Assembly (NCBI GenBank): GCA_003956705.1
Contig: QZCP01000490.1
Span: 177,261 to 241,260 of the forward strand
Direction of reading: 5' to 3'
DNA from: Brevipalpus yothersi
Lineage: Eukaryota; Arthropoda; Arachnida; Trombidiformes; Tenuipalpidae
Length of the DNA stretch: 64,000 nt
Below are positions 45,767 through 57,933 of the stretch, piece by piece. The position numbers were made by a program, and so were the translations under genes. The first letter of the stretch is position 1; every line of letters starts with the position of its first letter. The notes under the pieces were generated by a model. It ran no database searches and was not told where the DNA came from. It was given only the letters and a program-made list of their open reading frames with translations.

Positions 45767-47209
45767 CTAATCAATAGTATCCAAATGATAATTGACACTC
45801 AATTTATCTTGGGAACAAGTGATGACTAGAGGTTTAGGTCTACCTTTCAACATATTCCACGAATGAGAGTACCAAGCATGAGTTAAGCTGTATTCTTCGC
45901 GTTGATGACTTTTAAATTCATCTGTTGGCACTGGCCATTCGCCGAGTTGCACACCAGTTTGAATTGACCAAAATCTAATCCGATAGTCTTGTCCCGAGCA
46001 ACACATAACTCCTACAGACTCATCAACACTAACAGGAATTTTAAGACACTCATTAACATGATTAGGATAATCAAATACAGGCCCTTTCGTCATTTTACGA
46101 GTGTCTACCAGACACAATTTGCTATCATGGCAGCTCACGATAAGTTGATTGGTGTTTCTTTGTAGGGCGTGCAAATATGCAACTGTTTTAGCTTTGAGAT
46201 TGAGTTCACAGATCTTTGACTTTTGGCGGACATCGAATAAAATTATTCGCCCATTATTGGTACCGGTATAGAGTCGATTACCATCGGGAGAGAATTTAAG
46301 TGAGGTTGCTTGTAAACGTTGATCTTTAGGTTTTGCGAGGTGAAGAATTTTGTGGCTATTTAGCGTTGAGTTGGCATCGGGAGTGAACAAACGAATGTGA
46401 CCGAAACCACCGATGGCTATTGTGGACAAAGTATGAGCGGTACATGATAGTATTGGCTCCCAAAATTCGTAATTGGTATTGATATCTTCACCTCGTAATC
46501 GGTTTCGATGGTCATCGTGATTGCTTAAATGATAAATACCCAATGCGGAACATACTTTTTGATTTTCTTTTTTACAATGGTTCGTTAAACAGATTAATGC
46601 AGTAAGAGGACGTTCTGGTATAGGTATAAGACTCATATCTCTGACTTTATTGGAAGGCGGAAAGGCATTCACCCCCTGATAAGATATGTCAGATAATTCA
46701 CGGTCATTGAAGTTTATTGGAATGCTGCCGAATGTGAAGCGTTGTATGACACAGCCCGTCTCATCATTCGGATCTTTACTCGTCCACACACCATATACTG
46801 AATCATTTTCAGGCTCACCTATGAGGTATTCACAATTGGACCGTTTGATTTGGGCACCTCTATAGTTATATAATTCAATCTTTTTGGTTCCTATACAGGT
46901 GACTTGTGCTAAGCGAGATCGAAGAAGGTCCTCTTGTAAGTTGTGAGCAGATGAATGATTCGTTTGCATATTCGAAATTGTTGAGCATATATTTACAATC
47001 TTTTTAGAAATTTGAGAGGATGCTTTGTCAGTCTGTGGAGACAAAAATCAATTAAAATTTATGAAAAAAACACACAAAGGATAGAGTAAACATACCTTTT
47101 TACTTGAATTTGGACGATGATGCTTAAAAGGATGATCAGGATCGATTCTGAAGTATTTCCTCTTCTGAGAGTCATAATAGAAACCTGGAAGTTCTCTATC
47201 TTCATCCAT
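45767..47209 (-). CDS. DCAF4: DDB1- and CUL4-associated factor 4 (WD40)
   Basis: Exon 1 (47209-47096) and exon 2 (47032-45767) join at phase 0 to give 459 aa. The N-terminus LPGFYYDSQKRKYFRIDPDH matches the DCAF4 signature PGFYFDxxxKRYFRLxPGH. WD40-type repeats follow (KFSPDGNRLYTGTNNGRIILFDVR, split here only for description; then SCHDSKLCLVDTRK; then SGQDYRIRFWS). The WDxR-like FDVR and VDTR motifs are those that dock DDB1. DCAF4 is a substrate receptor of CRL4 ubiquitin ligases. The start is the first ATG in exon 1 and gives the conserved N-terminus. It is head-to-head with LRRFIP. Confidence 0.9.
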
Positions 47210-48383
47210 TCTCACGTGATTTGGTTGTTCGGATGGGAAATGCAGTTATGTTAGATTGGCAACGATGTAGAAAGATGATGATCACAATCCAAGTTGATGA
47301 TAATTTCTTCGATCGTCCTCCATATCAAGAGAGCCAAATATTTGGAAATATGATGGTGAAATTTACGTCAATGACCAACTTCTTGGGCACCCGTACAAGA
47401 CAACCTCAGAGCTGTCTTGATGATTAAAGGAAAAAAGCCGATTCTTTTCCAGCCAATAGAATGTCTAAACATCCACTTCAAATAGACACCAACACAAAGG
47501 AATCACCTGATGTCCAATCAACGGGGGAGAGAGAGAAGAAAAAATCGTTCAACGTGAGACAAGTGGTTCAAAGGAGAGTAATTCTCACAATACATTAAAG
47601 ATTGTAATTAAAAGTGTAGCCTCTAAAAGATAAACCTAGCCGCAAATAATCTACTACTAGTCTCTACCAATCTGTAACAATCTACACAATCGATTAGCTG
47701 TTATTGTTATTGTTTGTTTTTGCATCATCATTTCATAACTGTATTCCCAATAAAGCAACATTCGAAAGCTCTTACCTTGCTGGTTGTATCGTCTTGAGGA
47801 TTCTACTCGCACACACATACACTGTCATCACATAATCATCAACACCTTAACAATCAACTTACACAAACACACAATTATTCTGTATCAACTAATCAACATG
47901 ATCATAATATGATTCGGATGATGGTGATTCAAAAATTGTATACATTACATGTGATGTGTATTCTTCTCATCAAAAAAGATAAAGTGAAATGGAAGTGAAA
48001 ACACAGACGAAAAAAACGAGGGCGCTGTTAAAGGCAAGGGAAACAAAAATTTTTTCTCTCTCATTTTTGCAGCATCAACATTTCAAACACAAACAAGGTT
48101 GTCTTGATTCTTCTTCATCATCTTCTTCTCACCATCATCATCAGTGTACATCATCGATTTTGATGATTTTATTAATCTTTTATGGAAATTTTTTTCTCAT
48201 GCATCTGTACTGTGTCTGTAGTGTACGGTAGTAGTTGTTATCTAGATCATATGTGAGTGTGTGTGTTTATGTAATCAATGAATGTGTGTGTGTTTGTTTG
48301 TACTCATGATTAGTGTATATTGAATGAAATATATAATAATAACAATTACAACTCATTAATTGTTGTTGTTGTTGTTGTTGATT
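47210..48383. promoter_or_regulatory. Divergent intergenic region, DCAF4 / LRRFIP
   Basis: About 1.2 kb between two head-to-head genes. It includes a poly-Ser-coding TCT/TCA repeat near 48105-48150, GTGT tracts near 48250-48295 and a (TTG)n run just before the LRRFIP start. A non-coding first exon of LRRFIP may lie here. No conserved coding exon is seen. Confidence 0.45.
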
Positions 48384-49822
48384 ATGTGGTTATCTACAAT
48401 GACTACTAATTCGGGTTCAAAGATGACGCCTGATGAAATTAATGAGCTTTCATATCAAATTGAAACTCTTAAGGATGATCTTGAGGAGCTACAAGAAAAT
48501 CATTACAAGTCACAGCGAGATTTGAGAGAAAAAAGTAAAATGTATGATTTATTATGTCGCGATTTCAAAAAATTGAGTGAAAGACATTCTTATCTGGAAG
48601 AATCTATTCGACAACGTGATGGTTTAATAGAGGTAGTTATTTTTCTTATGATCATATGAGAATTCACTTTTCCCTCCCAATGATCCATATCATTTTGGGA
48701 ATACATTTACCTTTTCGCTTTTCGAATTGTTCTCTATTGATAATGTGTTACTTTTTCAAGTACATTATATGACTTCCTTTGTTTTCCATACTTTTTTTCT
48801 TTCAACTTCCGAAAACCACACACACACATATACACACACATACTTACATACACATTTACTTACAGGAAAAAGGTTTACTGTTCGTCGACGGTGAAAAATT
48901 ACTCGCTCCAATATCAACAGTTCGTCATCTTCATGGTTCATCATTGGACGGCGAATCAACTACTTCATCTTTGAGTGAGAAAACTGTCAACGGTGACGGT
49001 GCAGACCGAGATGATAGTAAATATAGTGTTCCAAGTAGTTCGGGAACCAGTGGTGATATTGTAAATATCAATGAAGATGATGATGGTGAAATATCATCTT
49101 CTACAAGCCAAAAATCTAAACAAAAAAGACTATGCCTCACATTGATGTCAAGAGAATTAGTTCAATTATTGAATTGCCTACAAGGATCCACATTGGAAGA
49201 AAAATTAAAGAATATCAATAGAGAAAAAACTGAACTCAGTGCGGAAATTGATCAACTTAGAAATGAATATGAAGATGAGAAGAAAAAAAATATGCAATTA
49301 CAAGGAATGTGTCAGATGTACAGTAATCTTGCAGTTAATGGTTCTGACAATGAACTAGTCCAAGCACAAAGTAAGTGTTTCTCATTGAATGATTGCATAT
49401 TTTTCTCTGTCTTTTTCCACTTTGGAACACACTTCATCCTAGCTTAGCTTAACCTATTCTCATTAAGTGTGTTTGTGATTCATATCTTCCACTTACCTCT
49501 TTACTTTCCCACCTAATTTCCACAATCAGGAGAAAACAACAAGCTACTGTATGAATACAAATTCAGACTCAAGAAAGCTGAACAGGAAATCACCTCATCG
49601 CAAAACAATATCGCGAGAACAGTTATGCAAGTAGAAAGATATAAGAAGCAACTTGAACAAGCGGAAAAATCTGAAGATGAATTAAAGGCTGATAAGCGAA
49701 AGATTTTACGAGATTTTCGAGAAGCACAAGCAAGAATCGAAGAACTGGAAACCGCAAATGCTCACCTACAAAAGCGAATTGACAAGCTAAAAAACAATAG
49801 GATGGCCGTGATACATTCATGA
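48384..49822 (+). CDS. LRRFIP: Leucine-rich repeat flightless-interacting protein (LRRFIP) homologue
   Basis: Exons 48384-48632, 48866-49370 and 49530-49822 join in frame to give 348 aa. The protein is mostly coiled coil. The first exon matches the LRRFIP N-terminal coil (LKDDLEELQENHYKSQRDL, LLCRDFKKL, IRQRDGLIE). The last exon matches the highly conserved C-terminal coil (YEYKFRLKKAEQEI, RYKKQLEQAEKSEDELKADK, ANAHLQKRIDKLK). An acidic Ser-rich linker lies between. LRRFIP proteins bind Flightless-I and act in Toll/Wnt and actin signalling. The start is uncertain: ATGs at 48384 and 48399 are both possible, and alternative upstream exons are usual in this family. The gene ends 107 bp from the INTS7 stop. 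Confidence 0.88.
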
Positions 49823-49929
49823 TAATTTTATCTCTATTCATAATCACGTACACGAAAAAAAGAGAAAATTACATACAAAACTCATAATGAGAAAAAAACA
49901 CCCCCCTTCATCAGCATTAAATTTTGAGA

Positions 49930-52815
49930 TTATTTCCCCGTCGGATCCTCTACCACTTTGGTTGATATCGAGACTACTGGACCGGTCTTCCATTGAGCAT
50001 CATTTTCATCGATTATCGAAGCTTCTACACTGATATTATAAACCCCAACAGTAACAAGTGATAATAGGAATTGTTCATGAAAATAGTCATTATGTGGTGC
50101 AACTGTTGACTGTAAAGAGATCGATCCATCCGATGGTGATTTGCCAGCCTGAAGATCATAGTAAGGAGCTGTTGAAGATGCTCCTGGTGCTACTTTGTTT
50201 GCCAGACAACCATTAACACTGAGCATCACTTTGGATACCTTACGCAAAACTCGAGTCGATTGTTCGTAAACAACTACACCTTCAACTTTGAGAGCGAATG
50301 CCTCACTGTTTTTAGTGACAATTACGTCTCCTTGTGATTTAGGCAACGGAGATAGAGCCAGTTTTATACATATGCTTTGAAGTGACTGGAAGAAAAGTCG
50401 TGGGATACAGAGTGGAACCAGTAGAAGCTTGATGCTAACGGTTAACAGGGTTGCAATTTGTTTTCCATCTAGGACAGGCGTGGATGTTGACGTGGGCATT
50501 GAGGAGGCTGTAGCCATTGAAGAGTTCCGGGGATCATTTAAACATGATCGAACAATTTCCGATACTTCATGACAAACAGAATTAAGTTTTTGATGCTCAA
50601 TAGACGTGCCTAATTTACATTTGTAGCGATCACTTTCTAGATGTGTATCTTTGCTTACAAAAAGTGAGCTCGTTTTGTTGGTTTGGAAAACAGATTCAAT
50701 CGCTTCGGCTACTATGGTACAACTATGTTGCAGTAGTTGTAGATGGGAAAGTGTTTCGTTGTCAGCATTGAAAGATGTTTGATACAAAGCACTATAAGCT
50801 TCAGCAACATTTCTGAATTCTTTAGCACATTTTCTCATCTGTGGTACAATGGCTCCACATCTCATTAGATCATCACGAGAATTCAATGCAGATGATACCG
50901 CGATTGCTGGCGCCGGTGAAGTGCGAACAAGATTACAAGATTGTCGTAGCATCGAATGGGCGCGAAGCAGTTTACATCGTAGACGAACGTATTCACTAGC
51001 GAAAACTAGGCAATTAGAGCCTACGCCAGCTGCCTTGAGTGATGATAGAGCTTGGGAATAGAGCGTGATCGCGGACATCAAATTGGTGGATATTTCTATA
51101 CTATTCTTGGAATTGATTAGAAGGCTTTCGGCGATGGAGATCTTGTTCAAGCTTAACATCCAAAAATGGATAGCCTCTGATGATGCAGCATTTTGTAGTA
51201 CCCCACATAATTCCTGCGATACATGGTAATGACCGTAACGCATAGCTTGACGAGCTAATTTGAAGAAAAACCAATGACTTTTAGATCGAATATGCGTAAT
51301 AAAATCAAATGGACACTTGATGTTTCTTCGGGTGGCTGTTTGAAAACTGAGAACACAAAGTTTGGCGAGTAAATTTTCATCACAAGCTTCATTCTGACTC
51401 ATCTGTACTATCAGCTCACTAAGACGAGTCAAAAATTGTGGGCTCGTATTCAAGTGAGTTAGGGCACAAAATATTTCGCACACATATCCAGTCCAAGCGA
51501 GCGATAACTGTTGGCTGAACAGTAGCTGTTCTAAGCTGTTGATCATTCGATTAGCAACTTCTTCATCACTGTTGCATAAGGTAACCAAGGATATGCAAAT
51601 AGTCTTGTAAGATCTTTGTCGATCCAGATCGAGATCATCCTCATCACGTTTGGATGAGTGGAAAGACATTAGAAAATCTTCTAACAATCTCACTGTTTTA
51701 ATTTTTATACTATCACTGTTTTGAGAGAGAGTAGCTAAAAGTTGAAAGCTAAGAGCAATCATTTCGAGTCGTTTACTTTCAGAAACTTTCTGATTGATTC
51801 TCAAGACTACCTTCAAACAGATTTCCTCTACATCTCGATGAAATTTTTCCACAAAAAGAGGATCAGATGTAAGTAAACAAGGACACTTGACAAGATTAAT
51901 GAAAATGGGCACAATTATCGAAGTTGCTCCGGTGGCAAAAAGTGGTTCAACTGTGGTGAGAAGATCATGAACATTTTGTTTGGACCACAGATGAGGACTT
52001 CCACATGATACTGATTGGAGTTCTTTGAGAGCTACGTTCACAAGTGATCTTCTTTTGGTCTTTTGAACGTATTCAATTAAAAATTTCACATGATCTGATA
52101 TGAAGAATAGTGAGGATGTCGCAATGTGAGTCAAAGTATACAGAATGGCTTGGATGAATTTGTCAGAATTTTTGCCCTCAAGAAGATGAATACAAGCTTG
52201 CCGAACATCGGTGGCAACTTTAACATTATAGTATGGATGATGAAGTATGCTCAATAGACGAACTCTCATTTCAATACTCCTTTCTCGATTAGAGGCCATT
52301 TCTAACACCTTTGGATATATGCTGAGAGCAAAATCGACAGACTGTTTAGCGAATGCTGCAGCCGCCTCAATTGCTGCCGAAGCTTCCACTTCATCCTCAG
52401 CATCCAAGCTTGTCCGTATGATATGATGAATATTTTTTCGCTCCGCAATTATACACGAAACAGATCCCAAAACTCGTAAAGTTGTACTACGAGCTATCGG
52501 ATCATTGGAATATGTTACACTAAATAATCGGCGAACAAATTCATCCAAATTGATAATCTTATCCAAATGTTTCTCACTTTCCTGTATGACACGCAGTATG
52601 AGTAGACGTGAAAAATTGGTAGCAAAATTTGATCGAAACAAATCGGCCAGTTTAAGTGATGCCGAATTAATCAATATCGGAAATGGATATCTTGTGAATA
52701 GCCATGGAAAGCCAACAATTGATTCACATTCTTCGCCCATCCGTCCACTTCTCAAACCTCGATCCAATTCACTTAACAGTGCATTAGCATCCAAATTATT
52801 TTCGGTCTCCATCAT
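49930..52815 (-). CDS. INTS7: Integrator complex subunit 7
   Basis: A single uninterrupted exon of 961 aa, almost exactly the length of human INTS7 (962). The start is the first of two adjacent ATGs at 52815. The N-terminal half is an ARM/HEAT-like alpha-solenoid with the family segments ALLSELDRGLRSG, GFPWLFTRYPFPILINSA, FRSNFATNFSRLLILRV and EDEVEASAAIEAAAAFA. The C-terminal third contains the beta-rich region ending VEDPTGK. Integrator is a nuclear RNA polymerase II complex that cleaves snRNA 3' ends and ends promoter-proximal transcription. The lack of introns is notable for a gene this long in this genome. Confidence 0.94.
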   Translation of the reverse strand: MMETENNLDANALLSELDRGLRSGRMGEECESIVGFPWLFTRYPFPILINSASLKLADLFRSNFATNFSRLLILRVIQESEKHLDKIINLDEFVRRLFSVTYSNDPIARSTTLRVLGSVSCIIAERKNIHHIIRTSLDAEDEVEASAAIEAAAAFAKQSVDFALSIYPKVLEMASNRERSIEMRVRLLSILHHPYYNVKVATDVRQACIHLLEGKNSDKFIQAILYTLTHIATSSLFFISDHVKFLIEYVQKTKRRSLVNVALKELQSVSCGSPHLWSKQNVHDLLTTVEPLFATGATSIIVPIFINLVKCPCLLTSDPLFVEKFHRDVEEICLKVVLRINQKVSESKRLEMIALSFQLLATLSQNSDSIKIKTVRLLEDFLMSFHSSKRDEDDLDLDRQRSYKTICISLVTLCNSDEEVANRMINSLEQLLFSQQLSLAWTGYVCEIFCALTHLNTSPQFLTRLSELIVQMSQNEACDENLLAKLCVLSFQTATRRNIKCPFDFITHIRSKSHWFFFKLARQAMRYGHYHVSQELCGVLQNAASSEAIHFWMLSLNKISIAESLLINSKNSIEISTNLMSAITLYSQALSSLKAAGVGSNCLVFASEYVRLRCKLLRAHSMLRQSCNLVRTSPAPAIAVSSALNSRDDLMRCGAIVPQMRKCAKEFRNVAEAYSALYQTSFNADNETLSHLQLLQHSCTIVAEAIESVFQTNKTSSLFVSKDTHLESDRYKCKLGTSIEHQKLNSVCHEVSEIVRSCLNDPRNSSMATASSMPTSTSTPVLDGKQIATLLTVSIKLLLVPLCIPRLFFQSLQSICIKLALSPLPKSQGDVIVTKNSEAFALKVEGVVVYEQSTRVLRKVSKVMLSVNGCLANKVAPGASSTAPYYDLQAGKSPSDGSISLQSTVAPHNDYFHEQFLLSLVTVGVYNISVEASIIDENDAQWKTGPVVSISTKVVEDPTGK

Positions 52816-53149
52816 TGTCACACTACTCACTCAACACCACAACCGATAACCAAACAGTACAGGTGTTGTCACGATATTATCAAAACACACCGAAAGCAAT
52901 CAATTAATTAATCATGTTACAATCAAAAACTTTCTCATGTGTTTACATGTTTCAGAAAATTTCGACAGTTCCGCAAGTGGCGTCACTCAACAGCGGCATT
53001 CATAAGCTCACACGTAAACATTGTCAAACTAAACTGTCAAAAAAACGAAAAAAAAACTTTTTTCTGTTCGATTATTCAATTGATTGATTGTTTGTGCATG
53101 TTTTTTTCATGGTTTTGTGATTATCGGTAAGGATTATCATTGATCAGTG
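52816..53149. promoter_or_regulatory. Divergent promoter between INTS7 and EME1
   Basis: 334 bp separate the start codons of two head-to-head genes. No TATA box is evident. The assignment rests on gene layout. Confidence 0.55.
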
Positions 53150-55754
53150 ATGGCTGACAATAGTAATAGTAGCAGTGTTATCGAAGAGGAAGATCCATCT
53201 ATCGTTGAGATTACTGTTATCGAAAGGAAAGATTATTGTAAACCGTCAACATTATCGTCAACATGTGTGTCGGCAGAACAACTTGATAAAAGTGGAAAAT
53301 TCGAAAAGACAATCACACTTTCAGATGGTGATGATGAGGAAGAGGAGGAAGAAAAGAGGGATGATTTTGATGATGATTTTGGTAAAGCTATATCGGACAG
53401 TGAATCAGCTAAAACATCTGAGGTTGCTTCTATCCGGGGACCTGATGATTATTCTATTGATTATTTGGAACGTGAGCCGTATTATGAAGAATGTCCACCT
53501 GATTGGCAACTGGATGGGGTTTTGACTCAACAAGCAGGGCCCATGGAATCACAGCAATTGGAGGATCATGGTTCACCCACTAAGAGTGATCCAGGTGATA
53601 GAGAAAAGTTTTCAGAACATTCTCCAGTGAAATCGCCGGGTGAAGCATCGCAGCATGATAATCCGCAGGCTATTTCTAATTTTCAATCTGAACTTGAGCG
53701 AGAACCGGAATTTCCACCATCTCCTATCGATTATTGGGATGATAATGATGACTTCTTATTTCAAGCTGTTCCCCAAGAGGAGGCACGTTTCACTTGCATT
53801 ATGGACACTGATAGCAATACAAATACAAACACAAATGATTTGCAATCCGAAAGTGAGAATAACCTTGATGGATCGCCAAGAAAAAAGAGTCCACATTCTT
53901 TGAATGATAATGATTCAGATAGTAACAAGGTTACCAAAAAGAAAAGGACCAGACGAACTCCTGAAGAAATAGCTGCTGCTAAAGAGGAGAAAGAAAAACT
54001 ACGCCAAGCGCGTGAAAAACAGCGATACGAACGTCAAAAGGAGAAAGAATTGAGAGAAAAATTGAAAAAAAATCAGCAAGAGCGGTCCAAAGCTCTTCGT
54101 CAAGCTGCAGCCGCTCAAAATCTTGCAAATTGTCACAAATCTTGCAAGACATTCGTTTGCTCTAGGATATTGGAACGATTTTGTACGAGAAATGAATTGC
54201 TTGCCGTTTTTGAAGAAAGAGGAGCGCCCATTTTCTTCATAGATGAATGTTCTTTAGAGTTTGGGGTTCGATGGAAAAGAGAGTTTCGCCGAGTGAATGA
54301 AGCCACTGATTCTTCTCACGATGAACTTTCTCCTATTAAAGTCACTCATGAAGATGTTAATGAGGAAAATATTCTTCTAGTTTTAGGTACCGATAAATAT
54401 GTTCCCATGATCTTTGAATCACGCAAAAAAATATCTGAACAAGAGGTGAACGGGAAAACTTTGCATGATTTTGTTCTCTCACTAATGACCAAGTATGACA
54501 AGAATTTGACCATAGTTTTTTTCGGCTTCGAAAAGTACTTACAATCACAGAAAAGACTTCAAAATAGAGAATTCTTAGAGCAACAAGGTCTTGGAAGTGG
54601 TCGAAATTTTCAGAGAGGAGACCTGCCTTCAATCAAAAGAAATGATCTGGACTGGGTCATACTCGATATTCTGTTTTCCAGAAACTCTTGGTCATCTGAT
54701 AAGAAAGTTCATTTCATGTGTGTCGAAAGTGGATCTGAACTTTGTGCTGTTTTATGGGCTCAAACTAGAGCCATCGCATCAGCTCCTCAGAAAAAAGTTC
54801 AGCGAGAACAACATGGACTTGATTGGTAAGTTTATCATTCCTTTCAAACCGTATCATCATGTCAAGATTCGATTTAATCAAATACTAGGGAGTGATATCG
54901 AAGTGCTCATTAATTTTTCTCATTTTTTATTCACTCTCAGTTTGAGATAAATTAGAACTAGCATTTTAAAACCTTGTTTTGATTCCATTAGCAATTATGA
55001 AATTCTCAAATTCCGTTCAACCCTTTCAAACCTGTTGGATTACAGATGCGAAAGGAAAAAACATTCAAATCATAGTCAAGAGAGTGGAATAGTTAACTTC
55101 TTTTAGCATTAGAGAAATTTTTATAATCCGGTTTCTCTATTTTCGACATTATCTGAAGGTGAAATAATTTTTCGAAATGAGGCTTTTTTCACACTCGTTT
55201 CAGATACATGAAGCTGGATAAATTCCAACTGTTTGAAGATCAGTACTACAGGATTAAGGTCTCTTCTCATTCAGGCACAGGTCGAATTTATATACCATAG
55301 CCTCATAGAAACTTTGAGGGATCAAGAATTCGTATGAAATCAATTATTAGTGAAAACATTGACTGCTCAGAGTGTTTCAAGAGAATATTCTTTTTAAACT
55401 CACTTTTTCGAACTTTCCAACAGGTACGCACAGAATGACGCTTATGGAGCTGTGGATATCAATTCGGATGAAGATATCACTTCCCTGTGGACAAAACAAT
55501 TGGCTACATTTCCTAAAGTCAGCCTTGACCTAGCGAAAACGATAGCTACAAATTATCCAACACCATTGAATTTATTATCAGCATATCGTCAATGTGCCAA
55601 TGCTTGTGAGAGAGATGAACTTTTGGCTGATATTGAAGTGTCGCGTAACAATTTCTCTAGAGGAAACACAGTAAGGAAAATTGGACCTCAAATATCTAAA
55701 CGTATTCATCTTTTGATGACTTCCAATCAACCAGATATCTTGTTAGACAATTAA
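53150..55754 (+). CDS. EME1: Crossover junction endonuclease EME1/MMS4
   Basis: Exon 1 (53150-54825) and exon 2 (55424-55754) join at phase 2 to give 668 aa. The N-terminal half is acidic and disordered, and a basic coiled region (KKKRTRRTPEEIAAAKEEKE) precedes an ERCC4-like nuclease fold at about 340-540. The C-terminus is a helix-hairpin-helix region (FPKVSLDLAKTIATNYPTPL, then RKIGPQISKRIHLLM, ending QPDILLD). In the family EME1 is the non-catalytic partner of MUS81, which cuts branched DNA at stalled forks and recombination intermediates. The ERKxxxD catalytic motif of MUS81 is not visible, as expected for EME1. The first ATG at 53150 is used. The intron is 598 bp, long for this window. 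Confidence 0.88.
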
Positions 55755-56289
55755 GTTTTCTATTCTTAATGTGTTTTAATCTTTCTGTATTATAATTTTC
55801 ACTTTTTCATCTGAATTTTTCCAAAATGATCTCAATTAATATCCAAATCAACTAATTCATTGTTTTTCTGATCTTATGGAGCTATCGACTATCGAGCTCG
55901 GTTTTGGATACATAGTCGAGCTATACCGTGTATGCTTAGCACATTTGTAACAGTCATCAAGTTCATTTGAGTACAGGAAAATGATCATGGATGAGGAAAA
56001 CTAGGGACCAAAATGGGACGACTGGAAGGGGAAAGTAGCAACGAAAGTATATCATATTTCGTCGGTGAGCGTACGAGAATTTGGATCAGTCGCACTTACT
56101 CGTTTGTAGATCGTGTGTAATCGAAATGAGGAAGTTATCAAGATGTTAATGAAGAGAAAAAGATGACATGTAGGAAAGAAAAGTACACTTGATAGAGAAA
56201 GTGAGAACATAATCACAAAAAAAGAATTGGAACCACTTAAAATTCTTATGAGATAAGAGGAAAGAGAGAGAAAAACATAGAGATCTAGT
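55755..56289. other. Convergent 3' flank, EME1 / CDK2AP1
   Basis: 535 bp between two stops. It contains 3' UTRs only; no coding signal or clear AATAAA is recognised. Confidence 0.5.
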
Positions 56290-56739
56290 TTATTTTTTTG
56301 TTTCATCAATAAGATCTTTTATCAACAATCTAGAGTAAAGAATTCCTCTCTTGAAACGTTCGGCAGCAGTTTTGGAGCCAGCATAAATTGGTCTAATGTC
56401 TCTGCTCATCTCTTCAAACACAGCCAACAATTGGGTATACTTGGGAGTAGAATTACCATTAGAATTTGTTTGATTAGGCAATGGCATAGCACCCTGATTA
56501 CATCCAGGATAAAGGGGAATGTTACTCGATGTCATCACTAGTGTGGGTGCATTTGTATTCAAAAAATTTTGATACTGTGCTACCAATGTTTGATTGAGGC
56601 GAGGATCAATTCCATAGTCCATACCAGAACCGGCAGCGACTGCAGCCAATTCGTTGGCCATCATCGCTTGCTGTTGAAGCATCTGTTGTTGTTGTTGCTG
56701 TTGTTGCTGCTGCTGTTGTTGTTGTCCGTTTGCGCTCAT
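56290..56739 (-). CDS. CDK2AP1: CDK2-associated protein 1 (DOC1 family)
   Basis: A single-exon frame of 149 aa. The C-terminal 50 residues match the CDK2AP1/DOC1 domain (KYTQLLAVFEEMSRDIRPIYAGSK, then AAERFKRGILYSRLLIKDL), with the hallmark RPxYAGSK. In animals CDK2AP1 is a subunit of the NuRD chromatin remodelling complex and a negative regulator of CDK2. The N-terminus carries a 14-residue polyglutamine tract (residues 6-19) coded by mixed CAA/CAG, then a low-complexity region with QYQNFLNTN. The start is the ATG at 56739, which gives MSANG before the Q tract. Confidence 0.92.
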   Translation of the reverse strand: MSANGQQQQQQQQQQQQQQMLQQQAMMANELAAVAAGSGMDYGIDPRLNQTLVAQYQNFLNTNAPTLVMTSSNIPLYPGCNQGAMPLPNQTNSNGNSTPKYTQLLAVFEEMSRDIRPIYAGSKTAAERFKRGILYSRLLIKDLIDETKK

Positions 56740-57933
56740 CGTTTCGATTGATTGTCACTATCAATGCCACTATCAGTTACCACAGGCAAGCAGTTAGGAG
56801 TACAAATTAAAGCTAACAATCAAGAAAATATTCTTTGTCTTTTCACAGATGATGAGTCACTAAAAACCCCTTAAAAAATGATCACAATTAATTTAATCAG
56901 AACAAACTCTTTCTGGAATCGAGTTTGTTGAATTTTATTGTAACCATAACACCAGACGGCACTGTTGAAATGAGTTGAAAAAAAAAGTTTGACAAGTTCG
57001 ATTCTAGATTTTTTTTTTCGAATTCAATTGATCTTAGAACTTTGGGAAAAGTCTCTAACTCTTCTAGAAAATCTTATCGAATTTTATGAGCTCTGTTAGA
57101 CAATATGGTGGAGATGAGGCACCGTTAACAATTCAGCATTTTATGTCCTGACCATCGTCAAGAAAATCTCATGAGCATTTGGCGCTCAGAAAGATATTGG
57201 AATTTCGACAATAAAATCAAAAAACTATCCCAAATCGTCTCTTTTTCCCTCTCAATCAGACTTCATGCATCGATTTTACACCATGTTCAATATCCAACAT
57301 CAATGGCTATTAAAATTTTCACGAAACATATCCAAAACCCACACATATAGGCACAAATAGAAAACCCTCCAAAAATCTAACCCCTCAATCATGAGCAAAA
57401 AAATTTGTTCATTCAATCACCAAAATACCATGTTCCAATGATATCACTCTTGATTTCCTTCCAATATCCTGTTTCTCCTAATTAAAAACTCTTATCAACC
57501 CCTCTCAATTCACTGTGAATCATAATCATTCCTATCCAGAAACCCATCGAAATTGATGAGATGAAAAATTGGAAAATTAAAGTCCTCAAAAGTGGTTCAC
57601 CGTCAGATGGCCTACCTAAAAGGAGGGGCGCCACAATCCACGAAATCTCACTCAAAGTGTCTCTCTTTTTCTCTCTCTTTCTCACTTGGTAAATGTTTGT
57701 CACTATTAAGTAGAAGTGTATTGAGAAGCGCCAATCGCAAAGAGGAAGAGACAGAGAACGAAAGAGAAGAGAAGAGAGAAAGTGTGCTCATGAGAGGTGA
57801 TTGAAGTGAGAGAGAATAATTTCTGTCTAAGGCTGCTGCTTGCTGCTTCAGTTACCACTATTCATATTATATAAATATATATATATATATATACATCCAT
57901 ATATTATCATATTCGACATATAAACATATTAAA
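56740..57933. promoter_or_regulatory. Divergent intergenic region, CDK2AP1 / MEX3
   Basis: About 1.2 kb between head-to-head genes, holding both promoters. A GA-rich tract lies at about 57740-57815 and an AT dinucleotide run (TATATATATA...) at about 57869-57892, just before the MEX3 start. No exon is recognised. Confidence 0.5.

Noticed and set aside
47221..48231. Open frames upstream of LRRFIP (47221-47427, 47989-48231) as extra genes
   Set aside because: One overlaps the DCAF4 promoter side with no motif; the other is a Ser/His repeat translation. Neither has splice or homology support.
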